Shown: positions 13,172 through 20,726, counted from the stretch's first letter. The stretch is 24,871 nt of DNA from Microcaldota archaeon (GCA_021813025.1 JAKAME010000012.1:1-24871), one strand, 5' to 3'. Notes: a model not told the origin generated them from the sequence alone. Translations and numbers: made by a program.

Positions 13172-14533
13172 ATGTTCATTCGCTCAAAACGCGTGTATAT
13201 TGACGGCAAGCTCAGGCCCGCCTGCCTCTCCATCCACTCAGGCCACATAGGAGGCATACATTCCTACACCTACATGGCGGGAGAGGCGCTGGATGCAGGC
13301 AACTGGATGGTGCTGCCCGGCGCGATTGACGTGCACACCCACATGCGCGAGCCTGAGGCTGCGCAGAAGGAGGACTTCTACTCCGGCTCTGCCGCAGCGC
13401 TGGCCGGCGGGGTAACAACCTATTTCGACATGCCATGCTACAACGGGCCTGCCACAGCAACGGTTGGCGCGCTGTCTGAGAAGGAGCGCCTCGCAGCAGC
13501 AAAAAGCGTGGCAGACTACGGATTCCATCTGGGCGCAACCAACGAGAACGGGGACTTGATACGCCGCCTCCAGCCGCCTTCTGTGAAGGCATTTCTCTCG
13601 GACACGCATTCCATCCTCAGCCTCACGCCGTCAGGATTTGAGCGTGCCTGCTCAGGCCTTGGCAAGGGCCTGCCGCTATTGGTGCACTGCGAGGACAGGG
13701 TGATGATTGAGAAGCGCGCCGCGCAGTACAAGACGCATGAGGAAATACGCTCGCCCGAAGTGGCTCTCTCTGCCGTGAAATTCGCCGCCGGCATGGGCAA
13801 GAAATACAAGAGGAGAATGCACTTCTGCCACCTCACCACCGCCGCAGAGGTGAAGATGGCCAAAGCAGGCAGCGGATTCATGCCAACGCTGGACAAGCGC
13901 AGGAAGGGCCAGCCCCTGCACACTGTGGAAGTGAGCCCGCACCACCTCTTTCTCTCCACGGCTGATTTGGAAAGGCTCAAAGGCTGGGGCATGGTGAATC
14001 CGCCCCTGCGCGAGAGGCGGGAAGTGGCGAAATTGTGGAAATGCCTCAAATCGGTGGACATGATTGCCTCAGACCATGCCCCGCACCTGCCCAGTGACAA
14101 GGATGCTGGCGCGCCCGGCTTCCCCGGAGTGCAGACCATGGTGCCCCTGCTGCTGCACGCAGTTGTGGGCGGAAAGCTTGCCCTGCCTCAGGCCGTGCGC
14201 CTGTTTGCCGAAGGCCCTGCGGCAGCCTTCACCCTGCAGCGCAAGGGAAGGATTGCGCCCGGCTATGACGCAGACCTGATGCTCTTCAATCCGCAGGAGA
14301 ACTGGAACGTGAACCTGAACGACCTGCACTCCAAGGCCGGGTGGTCGCCCTACGAGGGCTGGAAGCTGCGCGGAAAAATATTCGGGGTGTTTTTGCGCGG
14401 CGAGCAGGCAGTGTGGGACGGCGAGCTGGGCGTGCGGGCCGGGTTTGGAAAGCCTGTTCAGCGCCTGCCCATGATTGGAACGGAAAGGCTGGATTTGAGA
14501 AAGCACGCGAAAGAAAGATACTCCCTGCAATGA
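13172..14533 (+). CDS. pyrC: Dihydroorotase (class I)
   Basis: A 453-aa amidohydrolase that interconverts carbamoyl aspartate and dihydroorotate, the step before PyrDK. Metal-site motifs: HTHMREP (55-61), the probable carboxylated Lys139 in VKAF, His172 in VHCED, His220 in CHLTTA, and the catalytic Asp301 in DHAPH. SPHHL (255-259) and NPPLR (276-280) are class I features. The C-terminus shows GYDADLMLFNP and a KIFGVFLRG segment. GAGGTTGATG precedes ATG 13172. Third gene of the pyr operon, 28 nt after pyrK. A T6 tract directly after the stop could end the transcript; the next gene converges 6 nt away. Confidence 0.96.
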   Translation: MFIRSKRVYIDGKLRPACLSIHSGHIGGIHSYTYMAGEALDAGNWMVLPGAIDVHTHMREPEAAQKEDFYSGSAAALAGGVTTYFDMPCYNGPATATVGALSEKERLAAAKSVADYGFHLGATNENGDLIRRLQPPSVKAFLSDTHSILSLTPSGFERACSGLGKGLPLLVHCEDRVMIEKRAAQYKTHEEIRSPEVALSAVKFAAGMGKKYKRRMHFCHLTTAAEVKMAKAGSGFMPTLDKRRKGQPLHTVEVSPHHLFLSTADLERLKGWGMVNPPLRERREVAKLWKCLKSVDMIASDHAPHLPSDKDAGAPGFPGVQTMVPLLLHAVVGGKLALPQAVRLFAEGPAAAFTLQRKGRIAPGYDADLMLFNPQENWNVNLNDLHSKAGWSPYEGWKLRGKIFGVFLRGEQAVWDGELGVRAGFGKPVQRLPMIGTERLDLRKHAKERYSLQ

Positions 14534-14539
14534 TTTTTT
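14534..14539 (+). terminator. Short U-tract after pyrC
   Basis: Six Ts follow the pyrC stop directly. Archaeal RNA polymerase can terminate at U-tracts without a hairpin, but six is short, so this is tentative. Confidence 0.35.
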
Positions 14540-14962
14540 CTACGAAAGAACCAGCGTCACGTTCGGGGCATTAGGCCCGCCGGGGCCGTAGACGTCTATT
14601 ATGTAGGTGCCCTGCGCGCCCACCCGCTCAAGCCCGGTGCTGTTGACTGGGAAGAGCGTGGGCTGCACTATGTCCATCTGCCCGATTGAGGTGTTGAGTC
14701 TCACCGTGATTTCACGCCCCCTGGCGCTGAGCAGCACGTTGTCAGGCATCTCTATCTGGGTGCGCAGGGCCGCGCCGGGGCCCAACGAGCCTACCGAATT
14801 GACGGCTGCGGCCAGGCGCGAGGCCGAGAATGTCGCAAGGCTGAGGGCAAGCTGCTCGGGCGAGCGCGTGGCGTTCCATGCCAGCACCAGCAAAAACGGC
14901 AGTATGGCCGCGGCCAGGACTGAGAGGATGAGAAGGTATTCGGTGGAAGCCTGCGCGCGCAT
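14540..14962 (-). CDS. Class III signal peptide (type IV pilin-like) protein
   Basis: A 140-aa protein. The N-terminus MRAQASTEYLLILSVLAAA matches the archaeal class III signal motif (short charged leader, cleavage before Q, QxSxEY, then a hydrophobic helix), processed by a prepilin peptidase such as EppA/PibD. The remainder is a small extracytoplasmic beta-rich domain ending GGPNAPNVTLVLS. Such proteins form pilus subunits or are single surface proteins. No pilus ATPase or peptidase gene is in the window. A TATA-like CTTTTTAATT at 14985-14994 predicts a leaderless transcript. It converges on pyrC. Confidence 0.82.
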   Translation of the reverse strand: MRAQASTEYLLILSVLAAAILPFLLVLAWNATRSPEQLALSLATFSASRLAAAVNSVGSLGPGAALRTQIEMPDNVLLSARGREITVRLNTSIGQMDIVQPTLFPVNSTGLERVGAQGTYIIDVYGPGGPNAPNVTLVLS

Positions 14963-14984
14963 AGTGGGCGGATGGCTCTTTGGG

Positions 14985-14994
14985 AATTAAAAAG
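14985..14994 (-). promoter_or_regulatory. TATA-like box for the class III signal peptide gene
   Basis: The minus strand is T/A-rich (TTTTTAATTC core), about 27 nt ahead of ATG 14962. It is weaker than the other boxes. Confidence 0.35.
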
Positions 14995-15010
14995 ATATGG
15001 CTAGGCCGGC

Positions 15011-16078
15011 CTATCTCCTGTTCTTTCTTCCGCCCATGCCGGTCTTCTTGTGCTTGAGGCCCTGCGTCTTGAGCTCGTCCAGCACCGCGGTGACGGCAGA
15101 CATGAGGTCGAAGTCCGAGTAGGAGGCTATGAGGGGCGTGCGGCCGTGCAGATGCGCTGACACGGCGTATTCCTTGCCCGCCGTCTTGACGTGCAGGGTG
15201 AGCGATTCCGCGCCGAGGGTGTGGCCGAACTTGTTGAGCAGCTCCTGCCCTGCCTCCACAACGTCGGCGGCGGCGGCCTTCTCCAAATCATGAAGGCCGG
15301 AGACCTGCACGCGGGCGTTCTCGTAGTGGTAGAGTGCGGATTCGAAAATGTCTTTTGCCGTGATTATGCCCACCGGGCGAAGCCCCTCGGTGACAACCAG
15401 AGCCGCAACCTGGCGCTCCAGCATCTTGGCCACGGCCTCGATGAGGCTGGCCGCAGGCTCGATGGTTTCCACCTGCTCTTTCATGAAAGAGGAGACGCGG
15501 GCGTGCAGCCCGTGCGCGAAAGTCTTCATCTGCGGCCTGCGCTGCTTTGGCCCTGCCTTTGCCTTGAGCAAGTCGTAGAGGGAGATTAGACCTACAAGTC
15601 TGCCGTTGGAAAGCACCGCCAAACGGCGCACGTTGGCCTGCTTCATTGTGGCGTCAGCAACTGAGAGGGGGGCGTTTGCGTCTATGGTGAGAATGGGGCT
15701 GGCCATGTGTGCGCCGACCGTGTTGCCGGCCAGCAGGCCCTCCTCGCGCATGGCCTGCATGACTTCCCAGCGCGTGACAGTGCCTAAGAGGCGGGTGCCC
15801 TCCATTACAGGCAATGTCTTGAACCGGCCTGAAAAGAACGCCTTGCAGGCATCCAATGCAGAGGCGTTGGGCTCTAGGATTGGCGTGCGCACGGCTGCGC
15901 TCTTGCATCTTGTGGTGGAGGCGTCGCCCGAGCTTGCGCGCAGGGCGCGCTCGTCAATGACGCCCACGTAGCTCTTCCTGTCGAACACAAGCACGCCCAC
16001 GCCGTTCTGCTCCACCAGTGAAAGTGCTTTGGAGAGGGGGTCTGCTGCCTGAACCGTGATGGCGGATGCAAGTTTCAT
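15011..16078 (-). CDS. Four-CBS protein with C-terminal HPF/S30AE-like domain
   Basis: A 355-aa protein. Four CBS motifs lie at about 1-55, 62-115, 123-178 and 196-252, each ending in the pattern GxxxxxDxxxA (VGVIDERALRA, LGTVTRWEVMQ, VGLISLYDLLK, VGIITAKDIFE). CBS pairs typically bind adenosine nucleotides. Residues about 255-345 have a beta-alpha-beta-beta-beta-alpha pattern ending DLMSAVTAVLDELKTQGLKH and a basic tail, resembling the S30AE/HPF ribosome hibernation fold. I infer a nucleotide-sensing, ribosome-associated protein; this is not shown. Start ATG 16078 is chosen over ATG 16156 because GAGGCGAT (16082-16089) is a good ribosome binding site and the CBS core begins right there. It lies 207 nt downstream of argS with its own leader. 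Confidence 0.85.
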   Translation of the reverse strand: MKLASAITVQAADPLSKALSLVEQNGVGVLVFDRKSYVGVIDERALRASSGDASTTRCKSAAVRTPILEPNASALDACKAFFSGRFKTLPVMEGTRLLGTVTRWEVMQAMREEGLLAGNTVGAHMASPILTIDANAPLSVADATMKQANVRRLAVLSNGRLVGLISLYDLLKAKAGPKQRRPQMKTFAHGLHARVSSFMKEQVETIEPAASLIEAVAKMLERQVAALVVTEGLRPVGIITAKDIFESALYHYENARVQVSGLHDLEKAAAADVVEAGQELLNKFGHTLGAESLTLHVKTAGKEYAVSAHLHGRTPLIASYSDFDLMSAVTAVLDELKTQGLKHKKTGMGGRKNRR

Positions 16079-16088
16079 ATAATCGCCT

Positions 16089-16121
16089 CGCGAAAAACGC
16101 GGAGGGGGCTCTGCCCCCTCC
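16089..16121 (-). promoter_or_regulatory. Tandem hairpin leader ahead of the CBS gene
   Basis: A perfect 9-bp inverted repeat, GGAGGGGGC (16101-16109) and GCCCCCTCC (16113-16121) around a 3-nt loop, is followed on the minus strand by CGCG-TTTTT-CGCG (16089-16101). The second stem abuts and partly includes the GAGG ribosome binding site (16086-16089). Confidence 0.6.
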
Positions 16122-16199
16122 CCATTTTCCACGCTCCTTTCTGCCCCTCCCCCCATGAACTACAGGGCCGAGGGACGCGATTGGAAGAAGAGAGGCGAA

Positions 16200-16208
16200 G
16201 TTTATGAA
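16200..16208 (-). promoter_or_regulatory. Possible TATA box for the CBS gene
   Basis: The minus strand reads TTCATAAAC. Transcription from about 16178 would give a leader of about 100 nt containing the hairpins at 16089-16121. Read-through from argS is the alternative. Confidence 0.35.
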
Positions 16209-16285
16209 GGCTGCTGGTCGGGGTGGAGAAGGGCGGAAAGAAAGGGAAAAATAGAGAGGGGGCAGGGAATAGATAGGCGCCTGCC

Positions 16286-18178
16286 TTACATTCTCTCCAA
16301 TTTGGGCAATCCGAGTATGTCCATTCCCCTTCCAATGAGCGCGCGCGCGGCAGCAACTTCCATCAAACGGGCGGATTTGTCTGATGCGCTCACTTCTTCC
16401 GCCAGCACCGGAGTAGTCGTATAAAACTCGTTGAATTTGCCGGCCGCCTCAAGAGTGAAGTCGGCTATTGGATGCACTTGGCATTTGGAGGCTGCGGATT
16501 CCAGGGCGTGCGGCCAGCGCATGAGCAGCCGCGCCAAGCCAATCTCCTGCTCGTTGAAGACATAGTCAGAGCCCGGAGGGGCTGGCAGCAGGCCGGCCTC
16601 CCTGCCTTTCTCCAGTATGCGGCTGGCGCGCGCATAGGCGTATTGTATGTATGGGCCTGAATCTCCTGAGAAGGAGAGGGCTTTCTCATAATCAAAGGTG
16701 ATTTTCTGCCCTGCGTTGGGGCGCAAAAACCAGAAGCGGATGGCAGAGACTGCTACGGCCTGTGAAATGGATAATTTCTGCTCCTCGGAATATTCTGGCT
16801 TGATTTTCTCAACCGCCAGCTTGCGCATCTCGTCCAAGAGTTCGTCTGCAGTGAAACCAACGCTGTTTTCTCCTCCCATCCATGTTCCTTTTCTTCCGGA
16901 AAATCTTCCTTCTGGCAGGACAACGTGCTCATAGGACAAGTGGATGCAGGCATCTGCTTCTTTTGAGTAGCCCATCTTGCGCATTACTGCCGAAATGACC
17001 TTCTGCGGATAGGCCTGCTCGGCTCCGATGACATTGACCACCATCTGCGCGCGCGCGAAAGGCATGGGGTAGGAATTGGTTTTGGATTTTGAATTAGAGC
17101 TTTCGTAGGCGGTCTGCTGGTTTGGCTGCACGAGAAGAGGGGAGTAGAGGAATGAGTCTTGCAGGAGGCCGAATTTCCACAAGGTGAATGCCACGTCCTT
17201 GCCCGTGTAGGTGGCAGTGCCGTCAGAGCGGATGAGTATTTTGTCCGCATTTTCCATTCCAGCAAAGCCGGGCTGGTCCTGCAATTTCACCACAAGGCAG
17301 CCGGCATTCTTTCCGCTCGTTTCTTTCACGGCCGCGCCCGAATCAATGATTTTCTTCAGGCCTTCCCCAAATATTGTGCGCACAATATCGGACTCGAAGA
17401 TGAGAACATCGTGGTAGATGCCAAATGAAAAGGCAGTTTCATATTGGGCTTTGACGCATTGCTCCACCAAATGCCGCGCGTTCGATGCTACGGGTTCGTG
17501 CCCTTCCTCCATTTGTTTCAGAAGCGCGCGCACTTCGGTTTCCACTTCTGGCTTCTCGAGCTGCTTGGACACCCAGACGTATTTCCAGCCCAGGGCATGG
17601 TCAAGCTTTTTGGAGAAAGGGGAGCTGGACGCATCGGCCTTCGCCGCCTTCTGGCCCTCGCCCCATACCGATTGCGCCACCTGCAAACCCAAATCGTCTA
17701 TATAATCCATGCGCTCGCAGGTGCGCCCTGCGGATGAGAGAAGGCGGGCGAGCGAATCGCCCAAAAGGGCGTTGCGCAGATGGCCCACATGCCATGGCTT
17801 GTTTGGATTGACGGAAGGGAATTCGATAAGCGCCTTGATGGCAAGCGGGGGCAGCAGGCCCCAGTCCTTTTCTCCGGCGGCTGAAGAGAGGATGGCGGAC
17901 CAGAAGGCGGGGGAGAAGTGGAAGTTGAGATAGGGGCCGGCAGCCTCCACTTTTTGCACAAAGATGGGCCATTTCTTGCCCTTGGCCCATTCTGCAGCCA
18001 GTTTGGCCGGAGAGGTTTTGCGCTCTTTTGCCTGTGAAAAAGCAAGATTGGAGCACCAATCACATAAGGGAGCGGAGGGAGCCATGAGGCTGCGGCGGGC
18101 GGCTTGCCCGTCCACGCCTGAAATGGCGGAAAGGGAGGAGGCCAGCTCGGCCTGCCAGTCGGAGGAAGGGATTGGCAT
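16286..18178 (-). CDS. argS: Arginyl-tRNA synthetase
   Basis: A 630-aa class I synthetase charging tRNA-Arg. The N-terminal domain (about 1-110) precedes the catalytic fold with the HIGH-type motif NPNKPWHVGHLRNALLGD (HVGH at 130-133). The class I second motif appears as FSGRKGTWMG, the form common in ArgRS lacking a canonical KMSK lysine. The C-terminal DALR anticodon-binding domain begins with YIQYAYARASRIL and ends NEFYTTTPVL. Start ATG 18178 is chosen because the TATA core at 18211-18216 predicts transcription near 18188; ATG 18196 would be upstream of it. It diverges from the dephospho-CoA kinase gene. Confidence 0.96.
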   Translation of the reverse strand: MPIPSSDWQAELASSLSAISGVDGQAARRSLMAPSAPLCDWCSNLAFSQAKERKTSPAKLAAEWAKGKKWPIFVQKVEAAGPYLNFHFSPAFWSAILSSAAGEKDWGLLPPLAIKALIEFPSVNPNKPWHVGHLRNALLGDSLARLLSSAGRTCERMDYIDDLGLQVAQSVWGEGQKAAKADASSSPFSKKLDHALGWKYVWVSKQLEKPEVETEVRALLKQMEEGHEPVASNARHLVEQCVKAQYETAFSFGIYHDVLIFESDIVRTIFGEGLKKIIDSGAAVKETSGKNAGCLVVKLQDQPGFAGMENADKILIRSDGTATYTGKDVAFTLWKFGLLQDSFLYSPLLVQPNQQTAYESSNSKSKTNSYPMPFARAQMVVNVIGAEQAYPQKVISAVMRKMGYSKEADACIHLSYEHVVLPEGRFSGRKGTWMGGENSVGFTADELLDEMRKLAVEKIKPEYSEEQKLSISQAVAVSAIRFWFLRPNAGQKITFDYEKALSFSGDSGPYIQYAYARASRILEKGREAGLLPAPPGSDYVFNEQEIGLARLLMRWPHALESAASKCQVHPIADFTLEAAGKFNEFYTTTPVLAEEVSASDKSARLMEVAAARALIGRGMDILGLPKLERM

Positions 18179-18210
18179 ATGATTCAACAATGGCAATCTC
18201 GTGCGCCATG

Positions 18211-18216
18211 TTTAAA
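18211..18216. promoter_or_regulatory. Shared palindromic TATA core of argS and dephospho-CoA kinase
   Basis: TTTAAA reads the same on both strands. It is about 26 nt upstream of the rightward ATG 18240 and about 35 nt upstream of the leftward ATG 18178. No other TATA-like sequence is seen in the 61-nt intergenic region. Confidence 0.6.
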
Positions 18217-18239
18217 TCCCTCTCGCCCCAGTGGCGGAC

Positions 18240-18749
18240 ATGGCAATGGATGATGCCCTGCGCGAGCGGCTCTCAAGGCCCTTCGGGCCGGTGCTTGGAT
18301 TCGACGAGGCGGCCGCGCGCTTGGCGAGAAGAAGGCCGCAGAAGGTGGTTGCTGTTGGGGACCAGATTGTGATGAACCTCCTGCGCGCAGACCTCAAGCC
18401 CGACGTGGCCATAGTCGACTTGGCCTGCCAGCGCCATCCCGTGCCGCGCGAATGGGAGCGGGCCATGCGCGAGGCAGCCGGGCGGGGGATGGACCATTCG
18501 GTGCCCAATCCGGCTGGCGGGGTGCATCCGCGCATGGAGGAGGCCCTGCGCACGCTTCTTGCAGACGGGAGCGGCTGGCTGCTGATTGAGGGGGAGGACG
18601 ACTTGTGCAGCCTTGTGGTGATGGCCTCCGCGCCCCCGCAGACGCTTCTGCTCTACGGCCAGCCAAAGATGGGCGTGGTGTGGGTGGAAATCGATTCGCA
18701 AGTGCAGAAACTGGCGCAGGAGCTGCTGGCGAAATTAAAGAAGAAGTGA
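18240..18749 (+). CDS. GTP-dependent dephospho-CoA kinase (archaeal, DUF359 family)
   Basis: A 169-aa enzyme performing the last step of CoA synthesis in archaea, using GTP rather than ATP. Family segments: VVAVGDQIVMNLL (about 36-48), DVAIVDLACQR (about 55-65), VPNPAGGVHPRMEEAL (about 88-103), IEGEDDLCSLVVMASAP (about 113-129) and the highly conserved LLLYGQPKMGVVWVEI (about 133-148). The length is typical. Start ATG 18240 is favoured over GTG 18231 since the TATA core places the transcription start at about the ATG (leaderless). Followed directly by a T8 tract and a convergent small membrane protein gene. Confidence 0.93.
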   Translation: MAMDDALRERLSRPFGPVLGFDEAAARLARRRPQKVVAVGDQIVMNLLRADLKPDVAIVDLACQRHPVPREWERAMREAAGRGMDHSVPNPAGGVHPRMEEALRTLLADGSGWLLIEGEDDLCSLVVMASAPPQTLLLYGQPKMGVVWVEIDSQVQKLAQELLAKLKKK

Positions 18750-18757
18750 TTTTTTTT
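18750..18757 (+). terminator. U-tract after dephospho-CoA kinase
   Basis: Eight consecutive Ts immediately follow the TGA stop. This fits the U-tract termination used by archaeal RNA polymerase. The last T is also part of the stop codon of the convergent gene. Confidence 0.5.
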
Positions 18758-18951
18758 CAGTCGCCGCCGCCCTTGAGCTGGGTGAGCATGAAATAGAGCA
18801 GCCCCACGCCTATGAGGCCGGCCGCTATCGGATAGTACTGGGGGTCTGTTATGCGCCACATGGCCCAGAAGTAGTATATGCCGTAGCCGAAGGCAATGGA
18901 AATGAGGAGGCGGGCGATGGAAACCAGAGCCCTTGCCTTGCCGGAAGCCAT
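18757..18951 (-). CDS. Small two-helix membrane protein of unknown function
   Basis: A 64-aa protein. Two transmembrane helices at about 10-31 (SIARLLISIAFGYGIYYFW) and 42-59 (IAAGLIGVGLLYFMLTQL) are joined by a short loop (RITDPQYYP). The N-terminus is basic and the tail is GGGD. No family is recognised. CCTTTTTATCC on the minus strand (18973-18983) is about 25 nt before the ATG, predicting a leaderless transcript. It is divergent from the 95-aa gene across a 16-bp palindrome and convergent with dephospho-CoA kinase. Confidence 0.75.
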   Translation of the reverse strand: MASGKARALVSIARLLISIAFGYGIYYFWAMWRITDPQYYPIAAGLIGVGLLYFMLTQLKGGGD

Positions 18952-18977
18952 GGGGCGGAGTGGGGAGTAAAAGGATA

Positions 18978-18993
18978 AAAAGGGGCCCCTTTT
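18978..18993. promoter_or_regulatory. 16-bp perfect palindrome between divergent genes
   Basis: AAAAGGGGCCCCTTTT is perfectly self-complementary. It touches the TATA region of the leftward small membrane protein gene and is 10 nt from the rightward TATA-like ATTATATT (19002-19009). The position fits an operator for both genes; no regulator is known. Confidence 0.5.
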
Positions 18994-19001
18994 GGCATAG
19001 G

Positions 19002-19009
19002 ATTATATT
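19002..19009 (+). promoter_or_regulatory. TATA box for the 95-aa hypothetical gene
   Basis: ATTATATT predicts transcription from about 19031, giving a leader of about 20 nt with GGGATTGAG before ATG 19053. Confidence 0.45.
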
Positions 19010-19052
19010 GTTGCATTTGATAAATCAAAATGGTCGTATTGGCGGGATTGAG

Positions 19053-19340
19053 ATGGCCGATGCTTTTGCTGTGAACGGGCCCAAACTTCTGCCCAAGCCA
19101 ACTGATGCCAGGGGCGCGGACAAAAAGGCTGCTGCAAAAGATTTGCCGAACGGAGAGGCAAAGAAGATTGTGGATGTGGGCGATTTCAATCCGGTCACGA
19201 AGAAAGCGCCGCTTCCCGTGCATGCGAACAGGCCCGCTGCGCAAGAAACTGCGGACGCGCTTGGCCGGCTTCTGCTCGAGGATATCATCAAAAAAGAGCC
19301 GAAAAAGGACGACAGGCGGCTTATGTCCGGAATCGAGTGA
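19053..19340 (+). CDS. Small charged hypothetical protein
   Basis: A 95-aa protein. The first two thirds are rich in Lys, Asp, Ala and Pro with little hydrophobic content (KPTDARGADKKAAAKDLPNG), suggesting disorder. The last third has one likely amphipathic helix (AAQETADALGRLLLEDIIKK), then a charged tail. No family is recognised. ATG 19053 is supported by the promoter at 19002-19009 and a GGGATTGAG ribosome binding site; the longer frame from 18933 would cross the promoter. It may bind a partner through the C-terminal helix, but that is a guess. Confidence 0.6.
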   Translation: MADAFAVNGPKLLPKPTDARGADKKAAAKDLPNGEAKKIVDVGDFNPVTKKAPLPVHANRPAAQETADALGRLLLEDIIKKEPKKDDRRLMSGIE

Positions 19341-19380
19341 GGGAAAAACGCGCGCTTTGACTCCGGACGAAAGCGGAAGG

Positions 19381-19389
19381 CTATTTAAG
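19381..19389 (+). promoter_or_regulatory. TATA box for the lipoprotein gene
   Basis: CTATTTAAG is about 30 nt before ATG 19415, predicting a very short leader. Confidence 0.6.
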
Positions 19390-19414
19390 AGCCAGACCGG
19401 GCAGTAAGAAGCAT

Positions 19415-20707
19415 ATGGACAAAGCTTGGATGCTCGCCCTGCTGGCAGGACTGCTCGGGTTCGGGCTGTTTGCAGGATGCGTAATGCCGCCGGAGAGAAG
19501 CACGGACGGCGGCGGGCAGAATGCGGCCATTGCAAACCGGACGCAAACTGATTTGGGGAACGCCACGCGCAATCAGAGCGCGGATGGCGGGGAGGATGCT
19601 GAGGAAAACAAGAGCGTTAACAGCCTCAAGTTCGTCGAAATAATGTGGCCGAACAAAACCTATGCCGATTCTCATGAAATCACCATAGATTCCGAGCAAT
19701 TCCGGCGCCATGGCAGCGTCTGGGTCAAATTGGATGCGCCGCCCTCTTTTTTTGAAAATGCCACCGACCCCGTCTGGCAGCAGTCGGTGCAGGCCGAAGC
19801 GACACTGCCAGAACGCGCGTATTACCCCGGAGCCAGCGTGGAGGTCCGTGTCCTGATTATGAGCTTGGACAATAGAACCCTTGTCAACCAGACCGTGCCG
19901 GATTTGACGGCCTGGAGGTTCACCGACCCAAAAACCGGGGAGGAATACGAATTCGGCATCTCGAACATGAACCCTTGGAGAGTCGAAGCCTGGAACCAGA
20001 ACCACACCCAGAACTGGAAAGGGTATCTATCCGGCTCTGCCTGGTTTTACATCGACCAGATTTCGCTTAACTGCAACAAGGACTGGAACAGGAGCGAATA
20101 CCAAATCCTGATGCCCGGCGATTCGCTCGCGTCCGATGACGGGTACGGGCTGATATACCACAGCATGGATGTTGATGCCCGCCGGATTGAGGGCTATAAG
20201 AAGATACCCAATCTCACTATCCTCGACCCGCAGGGCCATGGAGTGCGCGGCTTCGGCTATGGCGGAGACATTGACCCGAACGGGCGCTTCGTCTTCTGCC
20301 CGTCTGGTGAAAACAATCTCTCCGACCTGCGCCTGTATGCCAAGGGCGTGCGGCTGGAGCACAAGCCAGCCTACTGCATACTCAACGCGACGAGCGGTGA
20401 CCCGGTCCAGGGCTATTCCATAGTCGATTACATGGACAATTTGTCCTACGACGGGCTTGAGTTCCGCTATGAGGGCAACTTCTGGAGCGCGGAGCATGAC
20501 CCGCCTCTCTCGGCCGCGGAAATTCGAGTGGTTGATTCGGGCAATAGGACTTTGGGGACGCTGGAGGTCCCGGAGTTCAGCCAAGTGGATTGGACCGACC
20601 CGTCCAGCGGCAAATCGTATGAGGTCAAGGTGTGCCAGTATGACCACGAGCACGGATGGGGCATACCTGGCTCGTGGGCCGCGCTCTATGTGAGCGGGAA
20701 GCAATGA
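19415..20707 (+). CDS. Secreted lipoprotein, sequon-rich, unknown function
   Basis: A 430-aa protein. A signal peptide (1-21) ends in the lipobox LFAGC, with Cys22 as lipidation site. A low-complexity acidic/Asn-rich linker follows (about 25-70), then a beta-rich region. I count 15 N-x-S/T sequons, suggesting heavy N-glycosylation. Two segments look homologous: 143-213 and 367-426, each with LxNRTL or GNRTL, then VP(D/E), then W-x-DP-x-x-G-x-x-YE, and ending in a GS-x-W strand. Between them lie conserved-looking Cys and Trp residues of unknown role. No enzyme motif is recognised. It is transcribed alone and converges on the permease cluster 19 nt away. Confidence 0.82.
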   Translation: MDKAWMLALLAGLLGFGLFAGCVMPPERSTDGGGQNAAIANRTQTDLGNATRNQSADGGEDAEENKSVNSLKFVEIMWPNKTYADSHEITIDSEQFRRHGSVWVKLDAPPSFFENATDPVWQQSVQAEATLPERAYYPGASVEVRVLIMSLDNRTLVNQTVPDLTAWRFTDPKTGEEYEFGISNMNPWRVEAWNQNHTQNWKGYLSGSAWFYIDQISLNCNKDWNRSEYQILMPGDSLASDDGYGLIYHSMDVDARRIEGYKKIPNLTILDPQGHGVRGFGYGGDIDPNGRFVFCPSGENNLSDLRLYAKGVRLEHKPAYCILNATSGDPVQGYSIVDYMDNLSYDGLEFRYEGNFWSAEHDPPLSAAEIRVVDSGNRTLGTLEVPEFSQVDWTDPSSGKSYEVKVCQYDHEHGWGIPGSWAALYVSGKQ

Positions 20708-20726
20708 GCGCGCACTTTTGATTTCC

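Noticed and set aside
19325..19368. GTCCGGA / TCCGGAC inverted repeat after the 95-aa gene as a terminator
   Set aside because: Stem of 7 bp with a 30-nt loop and no T-tract; each arm is nearly palindromic by itself, so the match is weak evidence.
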